A DNA stretch of 64,000 nucleotides from DYMC01 sp035406705 (GCA_964426675.1 CAYRRM010000009.1:23982-87981); one strand, 5' to 3'; shown: positions 8,968-18,732, numbered from the stretch's first letter. Notes: generated from the sequence alone by a model not told the origin. A program made the numbers and translations.

Positions 8968-9957
8968 TTAAAACCCAACATATCCCGGCCAGATATAATA
9001 AAATCCTGTTTTGATCCCTGATAACGTATTTAGTGGGGTTATATTTAACATATCAATCGCAGAATGTGTCCGCATAGAAGATTTATTGTATATATTGTCA
9101 TTAGGATAATTTTTTCTTCTATATACCACAAGAGCTGCATTCTCTTTTAGATTAGCTTCAATTTTAGATTTTAATATTATATCTGAAGGATATGCAATTT
9201 CATCAATTAAGCCGAGTTCTTTTGCTTCTGTTGCCATGAAGACCCTTGCGCTCTTTATTATCTTAAGTTTTTCTTCATCTATTTTTCTGTGTTTCAAAAC
9301 AAGATCATAAAAATGATTATTTAAATTCTTAACCATATTCTCGAATATCATCTCTTCTGAATCGCTGTCAGAGCGGAAAGGCGATCCCATATCTTTATTT
9401 TCCCCAGATTTACTTACTTTCACATCTACACCTATTTTCTCCATCAGACCATTTATTTTTGGGCGCATAAAGATAACACCAATAGAACCTGTAACTGTAG
9501 TTGGTTGAGCAAAGATTTTATCAGCAGGTAAAGATATCATATAAGCTCCTGAAGTGGCAATATCCATCATCATCACGAAGATTTTTGTTTTTCTTTGGAT
9601 TTTGAAAGTTTCTATTTCATGATAAATTAAATCTGACGCAGTAGTTGCTCCGCCCGGGGAGTCAACTTTAATAAGCAAGGCTTTTATTTTATCATCATGC
9701 GAGGCTTTTTCCAGATGGGCTCTGATTTCTTCAACCATTGAAGGAGATTCACCAAGAAGATTAAATCCATTCGTACTCGATATTATCCCCTCTATGTTAA
9801 GTAAAAGAATTTTTTGACTTGTATCGTCTCCAGAAAGGATGAATTCCTTCAAAGGATCGGTTTTGTCAGAGATGAAATTTAATTTTATTGACATGCACCC
9901 GCATAGTCCTGAAATAACAATAAGTAAGATTAATGAAAATAATCTATTATTATTCAT
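8968..9957 (-). CDS. sppA: S49 signal-peptide peptidase, lipoprotein form
   Basis: Membrane-bound serine protease of the SppA/S49 family, which degrades cleaved signal peptides and misfolded membrane proteins. The N-terminus ends in LCGC, a lipobox, so it may be anchored by lipid. The catalytic Ser lies in MDIATSGAYMISLPADKI, and the general-base Lys is in the KSGENKDMGSPFR segment. Single-domain size (329 residues) matches the short Bacillus-type SppA. It is last in a minus-strand run aroA-mtnA-glycosyltransferase-sppA and overlaps the gene before it by 8 bases, with GGAG just upstream of its ATG. A paralogue lies at 31270-32313. Confidence 0.85.
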   Translation of the reverse strand: MNNNRLFSLILLIVISGLCGCMSIKLNFISDKTDPLKEFILSGDDTSQKILLLNIEGIISSTNGFNLLGESPSMVEEIRAHLEKASHDDKIKALLIKVDSPGGATTASDLIYHEIETFKIQRKTKIFVMMMDIATSGAYMISLPADKIFAQPTTVTGSIGVIFMRPKINGLMEKIGVDVKVSKSGENKDMGSPFRSDSDSEEMIFENMVKNLNNHFYDLVLKHRKIDEEKLKIIKSARVFMATEAKELGLIDEIAYPSDIILKSKIEANLKENAALVVYRRKNYPNDNIYNKSSMRTHSAIDMLNITPLNTLSGIKTGFYYIWPGYVGF

Positions 9958-11554
9958 TATTTTCTCCTTTTTCTCTTTGTAATTTTTTATATACTATAAA
10001 AAAAGAATCGTAATAAAGATAATTTAATCCAAAAAGATAATTAAGTTCTGAAATTTTATCACGAACATTGAATTCAGCTACAGGATAATAATTTCTTCTA
10101 AAAAAGTCAGATTTTATCAAATTCCTTGCTTCAAATTCACGGGCAACTACCCACTCAGGAGCAAGTTCTTCTACAGAAATGACATATCCATTTTTTTTGT
10201 TTTGTATTATCTTCACAACTTCAGGCGAAACAAGTCCGGGATAGTCAAGGACCTTTCTCCCACTAAAATAACCTATATAACCAAGACATTCAAGAAATAT
10301 CCTGTCTCCAGGATTCGAATTTTTATTCAGCCATAGCCCTATCTTCATGCGATTTCCATTTTCGACAATTTCCTGTTGGGCTTTCATCCTTTCTGTATCC
10401 AAAAAGAAAATAAGAAGAAATCCTGATATGGAAATGAGAAAAAATGCGTATAAGAAATGGTGGCGTAAAGCCCAACGACGTGTAAGTTCAATGAAAATTG
10501 CAGATATAACAAGATATGAAGGAATGCCTGCAGGGGGAAAATACCATGGATATGGAACTCTTATAAATGCAAAATATGCACATAGGATAATAAAAAATAA
10601 AGATAGTGCTTTAACTTCAGGCTTAAAATCTTGCTTTAAAGGCGCAATAGTTGCGAAAATCGCAAAATACCCTAAAAAAGCTGAAAAAACATAAATAATA
10701 AATGGCCATGAACCAAATTGAGGGTATACTGGATAATAGATCATTACTGGGATACGAATAAATGTAGAAAAAATAGCATATAAATCTCTAATAGTAAGAT
10801 TGGAAAAAAAAATCCCGCCAAATGCAGCATTTTTTGCAATTATTGTGTGTGGAATAGGACTTCCAAAATAAAACCATGCAAAAAGAAACCATGGCATATA
10901 TAAAATGATCCCTAAAATAATAGACTTGATAAACGTTATACTTTGCGATTTTCGCAATTCGGGGAAAAAAATCAAAAATGAAATTATAATTCCTCCAATG
11001 TAAATGCAGGAATCTGGACGTGTCCACATTAAAGCAGCTGAACAAAATCCAATTTTCCTCCAATCCCAATCTTTATAAATGAAAATTTTTATTAGCCATG
11101 ATACAAAAAATAGCATTAATGCAGTTTCCATTCCATTTACGGAGAACATTACAGATTTTACTTCAAATACGAGAAATAGCGGGCATAAAAACTTGAGGTG
11201 AGGGTAGTCTTTAAAAACTTTCTCAGAAGTCTTATATAACATATAAATTGCAGCTATAAAACATGGTATTCCGAAGAATATTCTAAAAAGCCACAATGCC
11301 ATTGAATCAGAACGGCATATAAGATATGTTAATGCGGGTAATAATACTCCAAGGGGAGAAGTAAATCCATGAACTGCTTTTTCCCCGGGAAAATACACCA
11401 GACCATAGCCATCCGCAAGATTACGACTGAATTTATAGGTAATATAATAGTCTTCCCAGATGTGTTCGGTATATAAAGAGTAAAATAAAGGAACAAATGC
11501 TGCAAATAACAAGAAAAGTGCTAATCCGTAATTTTTTAAACGAAGTCTATGCAT
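9950..11554 (-). CDS. GT-C type membrane glycosyltransferase
   Basis: About 534 residues with roughly ten hydrophobic helices. The first extracytoplasmic loop holds WEDYYITYKFSRNLADGYGL and then FPGEKAVHGFTSPLG. That acidic-pair pattern is typical of GT-C enzymes that move sugars from polyprenyl-phosphate donors outside the inner membrane, including the relatives of mycobacterial AftB. The donor and acceptor cannot be told. A TTG at 11584 would add ten residues, but I prefer the ATG at 11554, which cuts the overlap with mtnA to 8 bases. It contains two copies of the 13-bp palindrome, in different frames. Confidence 0.7.
   Translation of the reverse strand: MHRLRLKNYGLALFLLFAAFVPLFYSLYTEHIWEDYYITYKFSRNLADGYGLVYFPGEKAVHGFTSPLGVLLPALTYLICRSDSMALWLFRIFFGIPCFIAAIYMLYKTSEKVFKDYPHLKFLCPLFLVFEVKSVMFSVNGMETALMLFFVSWLIKIFIYKDWDWRKIGFCSAALMWTRPDSCIYIGGIIISFLIFFPELRKSQSITFIKSIILGIILYMPWFLFAWFYFGSPIPHTIIAKNAAFGGIFFSNLTIRDLYAIFSTFIRIPVMIYYPVYPQFGSWPFIIYVFSAFLGYFAIFATIAPLKQDFKPEVKALSLFFIILCAYFAFIRVPYPWYFPPAGIPSYLVISAIFIELTRRWALRHHFLYAFFLISISGFLLIFFLDTERMKAQQEIVENGNRMKIGLWLNKNSNPGDRIFLECLGYIGYFSGRKVLDYPGLVSPEVVKIIQNKKNGYVISVEELAPEWVVAREFEARNLIKSDFFRRNYYPVAEFNVRDKISELNYLFGLNYLYYDSFFIVYKKLQREKGENNE
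10652..10664. repeat. TGCGA-N3-TCGCA palindrome, copy 3 (spacer AAA)
   Basis: Exact copy inside the membrane glycosyltransferase, read on the minus strand as Ala-Ile-Phe-Ala. Confidence 0.9.
10944..10956. repeat. TGCGA-N3-TCGCA palindrome, copy 4 (spacer TTT)
   Basis: Exact copy, 292 bases from copy 3 in the same gene. It is read in the third frame as Leu-Arg-Lys-Ser-Gln. Confidence 0.9.
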
Positions 11555-12665
11555 TTTTTGTAAAAAAAGAAGTTTTTTTATCAATAAAATCTCTTATTGA
11601 TTTTTTGAATGGCGGATAAAGAATTCCTTTTTCTGTTATAATACCACTTATCAATTCTGATGGAGTGACATCAAATGCGGGATTGTAAACCTGAATGTTA
11701 TCAGGAGAAATTCTTTTTCCATTGAATACAGTAATTTCTTCTTCATTTCTTTGCTCAATAGGAATTTTTTCACCTGAATTGGTTGAAATGTCAATAGTTG
11801 AATAAGGAGCTGCCACATAGAACGGTATTTTGTGATAATTTGCTATAATAGCAAGCCCATATGTCCCAATTTTATTTGCAGTGTCTCCATTTGCTGCAAT
11901 TCGATCTGCACCGACAATTACTATATTTACCCTTCCTTCCCGCATTACCTGGCCTGCCATATTATCACATATTGTGAATACCTTTATTCCAGCACGTTGA
12001 AGTTCCCATGCTGTAAGCCTTGCCCCCTGGAGTAGCGGGCGCGTTTCATCTGAATAAACTGTTAGTTCCATTCCTCTCTCTTTTGCTGTGTAAATTGGCG
12101 ATAGCGCCGTTCCGAAATCACCTGTTGCTAATGCTCCTGCATTGCAGTGTGTGAGTAATCCATAACCGTCTTTAATTAGCTTGACTCCTTCTTCTCCGAT
12201 TGCTCGACACATACTGATATCTTCTTCCAGAATAGAAAGTGCCTCTATGGTAAGTAGAATCTTTAAAGCCTCAGGTGAAAATTCTTCAGAAATTTCAATT
12301 CTTGTTATGCAGCGTTTTAAAGCCCAGGAAAGATTAACGGCAGTAGGTCTTGAAGACTCGAGAAATTTGGCTGATTTAGTGAGTTCTGATATAAAGTCAT
12401 CACGATTTTTTAGTTTTTTTTTCCCCATAACGGCTGCAAGGCCAAGAGCCGCTGCGCATCCTATTGCGGGTGCCCCTCTCACTGAAAGTCTTTTTATGCT
12501 GTTAAAAATAACATCAAGTTCATCAGTTTCTATATATTCTAACCTTCCGGGTAGTAGAGTCTGATCTATAATCCTGAGTTTTCCTGGAATTAGCTCAATA
12601 GCCTTTTCCGATACACTGGATAGGATATTACCTTTTGAATCAAGCCATCTTACAGTATCAATCAT
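11547..12665 (-). CDS. mtnA: methylthioribose-1-phosphate isomerase
   Basis: Converts 5-methylthioribose-1-phosphate to the ribulose form in methionine salvage; related to eIF2B subunits. The 372 residues include RLSVRGAPAIGCAAALGLA, the catalytic-cysteine segment LLTHCNAGALATGDFGTAL and the catalytic-aspartate segment IVGADRIAANGDTANKIGT. An AGAGG site stands six bases before the ATG. It lies 28 bases after aroA, and its end overlaps the glycosyltransferase start. No other methionine-salvage gene is in the window, so its operon partners look unrelated. The nucleoside-phosphate cousins (ribose-1,5-bisphosphate isomerase) are a less likely alternative. Confidence 0.92.
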   Translation of the reverse strand: MIDTVRWLDSKGNILSSVSEKAIELIPGKLRIIDQTLLPGRLEYIETDELDVIFNSIKRLSVRGAPAIGCAAALGLAAVMGKKKLKNRDDFISELTKSAKFLESSRPTAVNLSWALKRCITRIEISEEFSPEALKILLTIEALSILEEDISMCRAIGEEGVKLIKDGYGLLTHCNAGALATGDFGTALSPIYTAKERGMELTVYSDETRPLLQGARLTAWELQRAGIKVFTICDNMAGQVMREGRVNIVIVGADRIAANGDTANKIGTYGLAIIANYHKIPFYVAAPYSTIDISTNSGEKIPIEQRNEEEITVFNGKRISPDNIQVYNPAFDVTPSELISGIITEKGILYPPFKKSIRDFIDKKTSFFTKNA

Positions 12666-12693
12666 AAAAAACCTCTATGTCCATTAAAACTAA

Positions 12694-13974
12694 TTATGAG
12701 TGCATAATTTCTGAAAAATTAGCTCCCAGTTTTTTAAAATCTTTTATAAAGCCAGGATATGTAACACCAGCAGATTCAACTCCATTAACTATAGTATCTC
12801 CATTTGCTGCAAGCCCTGCAATACACAATGCCATAATAATTCTGTGATCTTCATGACCATTCACTTCTTTTCCATTAAGCTGACCTTTGCCGTATATAAT
12901 CATTCCATCTGGTAGTTCTTCTATTTCGGCCCCCATTTTGCGAAGTTCGCAAGTCATAGAGGCTATTCTGTCGGTTTCTTTTATTCTTGCCTGTGGCACA
13001 TTTAAAATCTCACTTTTTCCTTCTGCAAAACACATTGCCACGGATAGGGCAGGTAATGCATCTGGTGTGGAATTTAGGTCAACAGTGATCGGTTTTAATT
13101 TTTCAGGTCCTTTTACTATTACTAAGTTTTCTTTTTTCTCTAAATGAACGCCCATTTTTTCAAAAATACTAAATATTTCCTTGTCTCCCTGATAATCGTT
13201 AAAATCGAGGTTTTTAATTTTTATTTCACCTTTTGTAATTGATGCAGCCAGGAGGGGAAATGTTGCAGTAGAAAAGTCGGCCGGAATAGAATATTCAAAT
13301 TTTTTGTATGCCTGTTTTGAGGGAATACTGAAGTAAAAAAAATCTTCCGTATAATCAATTTCTATTTCCTGTCGTTTTAACCAGTCGAGAGTGATTTCAA
13401 TATAAGGTTTTTCATTAATGTGTGTCACAGTGATTTCAGTCTTATTTCCTCTGATTAAAGGAGAAGCAAGGAGCAATGCAGTAAGAAATTGCGATGATTT
13501 AGCATCTATAGTTGTATGGCCACCACGTAGTGGTCCTCTAACAGACAAAGGGCACTTATAATTAGTTGAGGAAGTTTCTGCACCGAGTTCTTCGAGAGAA
13601 TTTAAGAGAGGTTTCATTTCTCTTGTGCGGAGAGATGAATCACCATCAAATTTGTAAGTCGTATTGCCAAGTGCAGAAAGTGCTGTAAAGATTCTAAGAC
13701 TTGTTCCTGAATTACCAAGGTCTATTGTTTTTGCAAATTGTTTTATTTTTCTGATTCCTTTTATTCGCCAGAAGTCATTCTTCCTTTCAACTTCTGCACC
13801 GAGAGCCTCTGCTGCATTTAAACTCGACAGAGTATCTCCTGAAAGCAAGGGATTCACAATTGTCGAATATCCTTCTGCCATGCTGGCTATTGCAACGGCT
13901 CTTATCGTGTGGGATTTAGAGCCAGGAACACTTATTTCTCCGTTTAATGTAGAATTGGAAATTTTTAAATTCAT
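12694..13974 (-). CDS. aroA: 3-phosphoshikimate 1-carboxyvinyltransferase (EPSP synthase)
   Basis: Sixth step of the shikimate pathway: joins PEP to shikimate-3-phosphate. The protein begins MNLKISNSTLNGEISVPGSK, with the PGSKSHTIRA substrate loop near residue 20. Further on come LGNSGTSLRI, the two-domain inverse alpha/beta repeat, KETDRIASM and the HEDHRIIMAL signature near the end. The frame stays open for another 74 codons upstream (to 14196). That part does not look like AroA, and the ATG at 13974 has AGGA 11 bases before it, giving a normal 426-residue enzyme. It is the first gene of the minus-strand run with mtnA. Confidence 0.94.
   Translation of the reverse strand: MNLKISNSTLNGEISVPGSKSHTIRAVAIASMAEGYSTIVNPLLSGDTLSSLNAAEALGAEVERKNDFWRIKGIRKIKQFAKTIDLGNSGTSLRIFTALSALGNTTYKFDGDSSLRTREMKPLLNSLEELGAETSSTNYKCPLSVRGPLRGGHTTIDAKSSQFLTALLLASPLIRGNKTEITVTHINEKPYIEITLDWLKRQEIEIDYTEDFFYFSIPSKQAYKKFEYSIPADFSTATFPLLAASITKGEIKIKNLDFNDYQGDKEIFSIFEKMGVHLEKKENLVIVKGPEKLKPITVDLNSTPDALPALSVAMCFAEGKSEILNVPQARIKETDRIASMTCELRKMGAEIEELPDGMIIYGKGQLNGKEVNGHEDHRIIMALCIAGLAANGDTIVNGVESAGVTYPGFIKDFKKLGANFSEIMHS
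12939..12951. repeat. TGCGA-N3-TCGCA palindrome, copy 5 (spacer AGT)
   Basis: Exact copy inside aroA, read on the minus strand as Cys-Glu-Leu-Arg. Confidence 0.9.
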
Positions 13975-14261
13975 TTTTGCTGTTATCCTATTATTTTTGG
14001 AATAATAAATATAAATTCTTTTTCTTATTTTTCGAACTGATTTTTTTATAGAGTCTCCAAAATCAATCCAAAATATTGAAGTAGAAAGATGAAAATATGA
14101 ACCTATATTTTGCGTTTTGCCACTATAGTGAAGCGACGCGGAAAATGATGCCAGTGTAGTAACTACTCCAAATCTTTTCTCTGCAAACAAATGCATCGCA
14201 AAATTTAGGATAAAAATAAATTTTCTAAAATTATTTTCTTTATATTTGATTATAGAAATAA
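13975..14261. other. intergenic region between aroA and ptsH with degenerate repeat copy A
   Basis: Divergent gap upstream of both genes. The minus strand is open as an in-frame extension of aroA but has no AroA character. Bases 14147-14171 (minus) match other intergenic sites: 18 of 21 bases agree with 31184-31204, and TTGGAGTAGTTA is identical to 17229-17240. A 10-bp perfect palindrome, CACTATAGTG, lies at 14121-14130. No RNA gene is recognised. Confidence 0.45.
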
Positions 14262-14290
14262 TTGACTTAAATTACATAAAGCATTGTTAT
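14262..14290 (+). promoter_or_regulatory. ptsH: possible promoter of ptsH
   Basis: TTGACT at 14262-14267, then a 17-base spacer and TGTTAT at 14285-14290, about 25 bases before the HPr start codon. Matches to the vegetative consensus are 5 of 6 and 4 of 6. Confidence 0.4.
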
Positions 14291-14316
14291 TCGTTTTAGT
14301 TCACGGATAAGTAAAA

Positions 14317-14622
14317 ATGATAGAGAAAAAAGTAACAGTTCGAAACCAGGCGGGCATACATTGTAGGCCATCAAGCATTATTCTAATGGCTTTACAAGAA
14401 TTTCCTGATTGTAGGGTAAGAATAAAATCAAAAAAAGGAGATTCGGATTTAACCAGTATCTTATCTCTTATTTCATTGGGATTGGAAAAAGGAGATGAGG
14501 TTACAGTGATAGCTGAAGGTCAGTCGGAGGAAAAAGCATGTTCAAGAATTGCAGAACTCTTCGCTTATGAGTTTGATTTTCCCCCAAGAGAAGAACAGGA
14601 AAATGTCAATGTCTTCGCATAA
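14317..14622 (+). CDS. ptsH: HPr-family phosphocarrier protein
   Basis: 101 residues. The active-site segment is VRNQAGIHCRPSS with His15 in the canonical place, which receives phosphate from enzyme I. The regulatory-serine region reads DLTSILSLISLGLEKGDEV, with a Ser at about 47 that could be an HPr-kinase target. The tail is about 12 residues longer than usual. No enzyme I, EIIA, sugar permease or HPr kinase is near, so this may serve a regulatory PTS (as in the nitrogen PTS) and not sugar uptake. The next gene starts inside its last codons. Confidence 0.88.
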   Translation: MIEKKVTVRNQAGIHCRPSSIILMALQEFPDCRVRIKSKKGDSDLTSILSLISLGLEKGDEVTVIAEGQSEEKACSRIAELFAYEFDFPPREEQENVNVFA

Positions 14623-17095
14623 TTTTTTCATCAAAACAAAATATTTATTTATTTGTTTATTTTCTTTTTTTCTATGTTTAAGAATTCTCGGAGGACCAAC
14701 CATTGAGAGGGCAAGTTTAAGAACTGGATTTTCCCCTAGAGTAAAAGATTATAGTTGGGTTGAACTTCGTATTACGGTAAAAAATCCCGATTTGCAATCA
14801 AAAGAGCTTTTGCTAAGATTAGCCCCAGAAGATAGTTTTTTCTCTGCAAAAAGGACTACTTTTGAATATATTCTTAAGGTTCCGGCTAAGGCTGAGCTTG
14901 ACTACACCACTGAAGCTATTGCAGAAGGAGCAGATTCTTTCAAAATAGAGCTTTTTGAAAAAGGCTCAAGGGTAAATGTTTCAGATAATTTTTTAATCGA
15001 AAAAGTTTCAGGTGGAAGGACAAAAAAAATGATAGCAGTCTTAAACGATTCAGATGAAATATCTCTTGGGGCTATAAATCAATTAAATGAATACAAAAAA
15101 AATCTATTTATTTCAACACTTTCAGCAACACATACCCCGTTTAATTTCTCTCTCTTTCTGCCTTTCGATACACTTATAATTCTAAAGCCTGATTTTAAGG
15201 ATTATACTCAACAGCAGTTCAAGGCTATATTAGATTATGTATGCGGTGGTGGAAAGGTTGTTTTTGCAGATCCTGAGGCAATAATCGAAGCCGCTTCAAC
15301 ACCACTTGCCGTTTTGCTTCCAGTCATTCCAATCACATTAAAGAAAATAAATAATTCTGAGTCTTTAAAGAAACTCTTTGAAAATTTTACCTCGTGGAAA
15401 GAGCAAGAAAAATACATTGACTTTCTCGACTCTATTCCAAAAAATGATAGCTATGTCTTTGCAAAGGAAAAAGACTCTCCTCTATTTTCTATGAAAAAAT
15501 ATGGGTTAGGAACCATTATTGCATCTGCTATTCCATTAACGGAGGAAGTTTTTAAAAATACTTCTATCTGGAAAGATATAGTAAAATTTGCCTTCATAAA
15601 TGAATTGCCAAATGAGTCCTACTCTGAAACAGTAAACACTCTTGATTCATTAACAGGTTTCTCCATTCCATCGACAGTAGAAATCGGAAAAAAACTAATC
15701 ATAATTCTTATACCAATACTTACCCTGATAAGCGTTGGTGTGATTTTTAGAAATGCCCATCTTACCTGGGCGGCAATTGCGATTTTCGCAGTTATTATGA
15801 CTTTCAGGATATTTTCAGAAGCTTCATCTACTATCAAACAGGGAAAACAACTCCTTCTTGCTTCTCTCGATACATTGTATACATCTAATGGGAATTCCCT
15901 TATCAGAAGCAAATATTCTTTATTTTCAAAAAAAGATATTACGTTTAACTTAACGTCAAAATCTTTATCTGCTCTCTTCTCAGGAATTCCCCCTGAGACT
16001 ATCAGAGCATTTCCTTCTTATTCGGGAACTAATTCCACTCAAGATACAAGTCAACCATTATTCAATGCGTCAATATCAGAACCTATATTGGTTAGAAAGA
16101 TAAATGGCCTTGCAAAAATTACAGATCTTCAGGTAAAGGCGAATGCTTCAAAAAAATTTCAACAGTTAGATTCTTTTTATAAAGGTAATCAGGTTAAAAT
16201 CCCAACAATATCATATTCCGATAGAGAAATTTATCTGGATAATGTTAATCTTAGTGATTTCAATGAAAAACCCGACTCAGCTGCAATTATCATGCCAGGT
16301 GGTATTGCCGAATTAAAAATTGAGAATAATCAGATAAAAGGAGGAAAGCTGAATTTTAATAACACACAAAATCCATTTCTCAATTCGATAAAAAAGGAAA
16401 ATCCATCCTCATTTCCATTTTTAGCTCTTATTTTCAAGAATGATTCAAGTGAATATATGCCTTCTATGCCTGAAGAAAATCAGTACAGCGGAAATTGTAT
16501 CAAAGCCCTTATCCTTCCAATTCAGGAAAACTTCACCAATCAGAAAATATTTATTCCATTTGAATTAACTAATATATTGATAGGAGATAATAGCACCAGA
16601 ATGTTTGCTGATAATCCAAGAGAATTCTCTGTGCTTGTTCAGGATGACAATGAATACCGTTTCAAATTTCGGATTCCACCACAATGCGTTTTTATAAAAC
16701 CAGAGTCAATTGAATTAAAATTCGAATATATAGCCGAAAGCACTAATATCGATGTGATTCCTTATCTCGCATCAACATCACTTTTACAAGAGGAAAATCA
16801 GAAAGATTCAAAGGCTTCCTCAAAGAATAAAAAAAGTAAAAATACAAACAAAGATAATAATCCTAATGGAAATTATTCACAGAAAATTAAGTATACAGAA
16901 CAGAAAGGTAATATCTTCATCTTTAAAGATGGAATAGATGAGGTAATAGATTGCGAAGGGATAGGACTCATAATTATAGAATTAAAACTTAAGAAAAAAG
17001 ATCTCACTGCAGGACAAAAATTGCGTGAAAATACTCTCTCTGTAAGAAACATCATGGTTGCAATAGAAGGAAGCGACAAAATCAGAAATTTTTAA
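14609..17095 (+). CDS. large membrane-anchored protein with GATase-like domain
   Basis: About 828 residues. The start at 14609 follows AGGA with an 8-base spacing and gives a clean export signal (MSSHNFFIKTKYLFICLFSF). The ATG at 14603 and the one at 14549 are less likely. Around residues 185-235 is an alpha/beta segment, FDTLIILKPDFKDYTQQQ followed by ILDYVCGGGKVVFADPE, like the class-I glutamine-amidotransferase-type domains of large surface proteins. Two adjacent membrane helices follow near 365-405. The C-terminal half is a Ser/Asn-rich beta region, with a lysine-rich stretch near 730-750. It overlaps ptsH by 14 bases. Function unknown; probably envelope-facing. Confidence 0.65.
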   Translation: MSSHNFFIKTKYLFICLFSFFLCLRILGGPTIERASLRTGFSPRVKDYSWVELRITVKNPDLQSKELLLRLAPEDSFFSAKRTTFEYILKVPAKAELDYTTEAIAEGADSFKIELFEKGSRVNVSDNFLIEKVSGGRTKKMIAVLNDSDEISLGAINQLNEYKKNLFISTLSATHTPFNFSLFLPFDTLIILKPDFKDYTQQQFKAILDYVCGGGKVVFADPEAIIEAASTPLAVLLPVIPITLKKINNSESLKKLFENFTSWKEQEKYIDFLDSIPKNDSYVFAKEKDSPLFSMKKYGLGTIIASAIPLTEEVFKNTSIWKDIVKFAFINELPNESYSETVNTLDSLTGFSIPSTVEIGKKLIIILIPILTLISVGVIFRNAHLTWAAIAIFAVIMTFRIFSEASSTIKQGKQLLLASLDTLYTSNGNSLIRSKYSLFSKKDITFNLTSKSLSALFSGIPPETIRAFPSYSGTNSTQDTSQPLFNASISEPILVRKINGLAKITDLQVKANASKKFQQLDSFYKGNQVKIPTISYSDREIYLDNVNLSDFNEKPDSAAIIMPGGIAELKIENNQIKGGKLNFNNTQNPFLNSIKKENPSSFPFLALIFKNDSSEYMPSMPEENQYSGNCIKALILPIQENFTNQKIFIPFELTNILIGDNSTRMFADNPREFSVLVQDDNEYRFKFRIPPQCVFIKPESIELKFEYIAESTNIDVIPYLASTSLLQEENQKDSKASSKNKKSKNTNKDNNPNGNYSQKIKYTEQKGNIFIFKDGIDEVIDCEGIGLIIIELKLKKKDLTAGQKLRENTLSVRNIMVAIEGSDKIRNF
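15778..15790. repeat. TGCGA-N3-TCGCA palindrome, copy 6 (spacer TTT)
   Basis: Exact copy in the second membrane helix of the preceding large protein (Ala-Ile-Phe-Ala). Confidence 0.9.
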
Positions 17096-17558
17096 AACTA
17101 CAAGAGATAGTTTAATTAATTTTTAGAAAACTATTCGTACAAGAAAATCCTAATTTTCAAATTTTTGTTTGCTAAACTTTGCAAATATTTTGTCATTAAC
17201 TCGCATACTTTTGTAAAGAGAGGACTACTTGGAGTAGTTATCAGTTCCTTATTGACTTTGTTCCTACCAAAAGCGATCAAATGCAAAGTCCGTGAAATAA
17301 AGTTCAGTTAACGGCTAAGTTGAGCTTAAAATTTAAGATGGAAGATTGAAGAAAAATAGCAAAATGTAATCTTTGGAAAATGTAATTTTCTATGATTATC
17401 TTATATATTGAATCTATATAAAGAAACATAAGATTATGAAATCTTGTAAAAAATCAAGTTAAAACAATTGGGGGGTTATGTTGTCTTGATTTTAAGTAAA
17501 ACGAATGTAATAATAAAGAAAAACAATCTTTCTTATTTATTTAATTTCAAGGAGAAGA
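17096..17558. other. intergenic region with degenerate repeat copy B
   Basis: About 460 bases without a convincing gene. Bases 17229-17240 (TTGGAGTAGTTA) are identical to the minus strand at 14160-14171. A 6-bp perfect stem, ACTACT/AGTAGT with a 3-base loop, lies at 17224-17238. Shorter inverted repeats (AAGATT/AATCTT) lie near 17430. The kinase gene downstream has a clear AAGGAG site at its start. No tRNA or known riboswitch was recognised. Confidence 0.45.
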
Positions 17559-18707
17559 ATGAATTTTCGTAACTCTGAAAAGAAGATAGATGAAATACTT
17601 GGAAAATTGGACGTATCAGAAAGAAGAGATTTGTTTCGTCGAATTCGCGATGCTGTATTTTTACATAGTATTTTTGATAATATTCGAGAGGGAATAATAA
17701 TATTTGATCGTTTTCTTCAGATAAGGTTTGCAAATTTTGCGGCCCGTGAAATTTTTGCTATGCCAGAGAAGCATTCTGGCCATAAGATTTCATCTTATTT
17801 AAAAAATTTTGATTGGAAGGATTTTTTAGATAAAAAAGATAATTTATCTTTTGGGATCTCGAGACGTGAAATAGAAATTGATTATCCACATAGGAAACTC
17901 CTTCTTTTTTATATAATACCTCATTCTGAAGATCGTGAGTCATTTGTTGCGATTTTTCATGATATAAGCGAATTATCTGAAAAGACGAAAGAAGAACATG
18001 AAAGGCAAAGAAATAGTATGATTTCTTTGCTAGCTGCAGGGGTTGCTCATGAGATAGGAAATCCATTGAATTCAATATCAATCCATCTTCAACTTCTTGA
18101 AAAAAAACTCTCAAAAAAAAGAAATTCGAGAGAAGAATTAAAACTTTTAAATATAGCAAAGCAAGAAATATCTCGACTCGAAACAATAATTAAACGTTTT
18201 TTGCAAGCATTGAGAATTGATGCTCCAGATTTCGCTAAAGTGGATGTAAAGAAAGTATTAATAGAAACACTAAATATTATTAAGCCAGAGATAGAAAATA
18301 AAAGAATAAATGTGAATTGTGAACTAGCTGATTCAATACCAATGATTAGAGTAGATGAGTCGCAAATAAAACAGGCTTTTTTTAATATTATTAAAAATGC
18401 TATTGAATCGATGAAAGAATGTGGAAAACTTGAAATAACATGTCTATCAGATGGAGATTATGCTAAAATATCGTTTAAAGATAATGGTTCTGGAATTCCA
18501 TCTGAACTTATCGATAAAATATTTAACCCTTATTTTACGACAAAAAAAACTGGAAGTGGGCTTGGGCTTATGGTTGTAGATAAGATAATTAAAGCTAATA
18601 ATGGAAGATTAACTGTGGAATCAAAGCCTGGATTTGGAACTACTTTTTGTGTCGAATTACCATTATTTGATAAGAAGGTTAAATTATTAACGGGCAGTAA
18701 AGAATAA
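17559..18707 (+). CDS. cytoplasmic PAS-domain sensor histidine kinase
   Basis: 382 residues, no membrane helix. A PAS domain occupies about 35-145 (NIREGIIIFDRFLQIRFANF), followed by a HisKA dimer domain with the phospho-acceptor His164 in VAHEIGNPLNSISIHL. The ATPase domain has all boxes: N (FNIIKNAIESM), G1 (DNGSGIP), F (IFNPYFTT) and G2 (GSGLGLMVV). The overall plan is NtrB/AtoS-like. It lies 25 bases before a sigma-54 response regulator, so the two should form one phosphorelay. The signal sensed is unknown, and the absence of membrane spans points to a cytoplasmic cue. Confidence 0.93.
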   Translation: MNFRNSEKKIDEILGKLDVSERRDLFRRIRDAVFLHSIFDNIREGIIIFDRFLQIRFANFAAREIFAMPEKHSGHKISSYLKNFDWKDFLDKKDNLSFGISRREIEIDYPHRKLLLFYIIPHSEDRESFVAIFHDISELSEKTKEEHERQRNSMISLLAAGVAHEIGNPLNSISIHLQLLEKKLSKKRNSREELKLLNIAKQEISRLETIIKRFLQALRIDAPDFAKVDVKKVLIETLNIIKPEIENKRINVNCELADSIPMIRVDESQIKQAFFNIIKNAIESMKECGKLEITCLSDGDYAKISFKDNGSGIPSELIDKIFNPYFTTKKTGSGLGLMVVDKIIKANNGRLTVESKPGFGTTFCVELPLFDKKVKLLTGSKE

Positions 18708-18732
18708 GGTAAAATAATTCTGGAGAATTAAT

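Noticed and set aside
13975..14196. N-terminal extension of aroA
   Set aside because: The frame is open for 74 more codons, but the added residues do not resemble AroA, and a better start with a ribosome-binding site lies at 13974.
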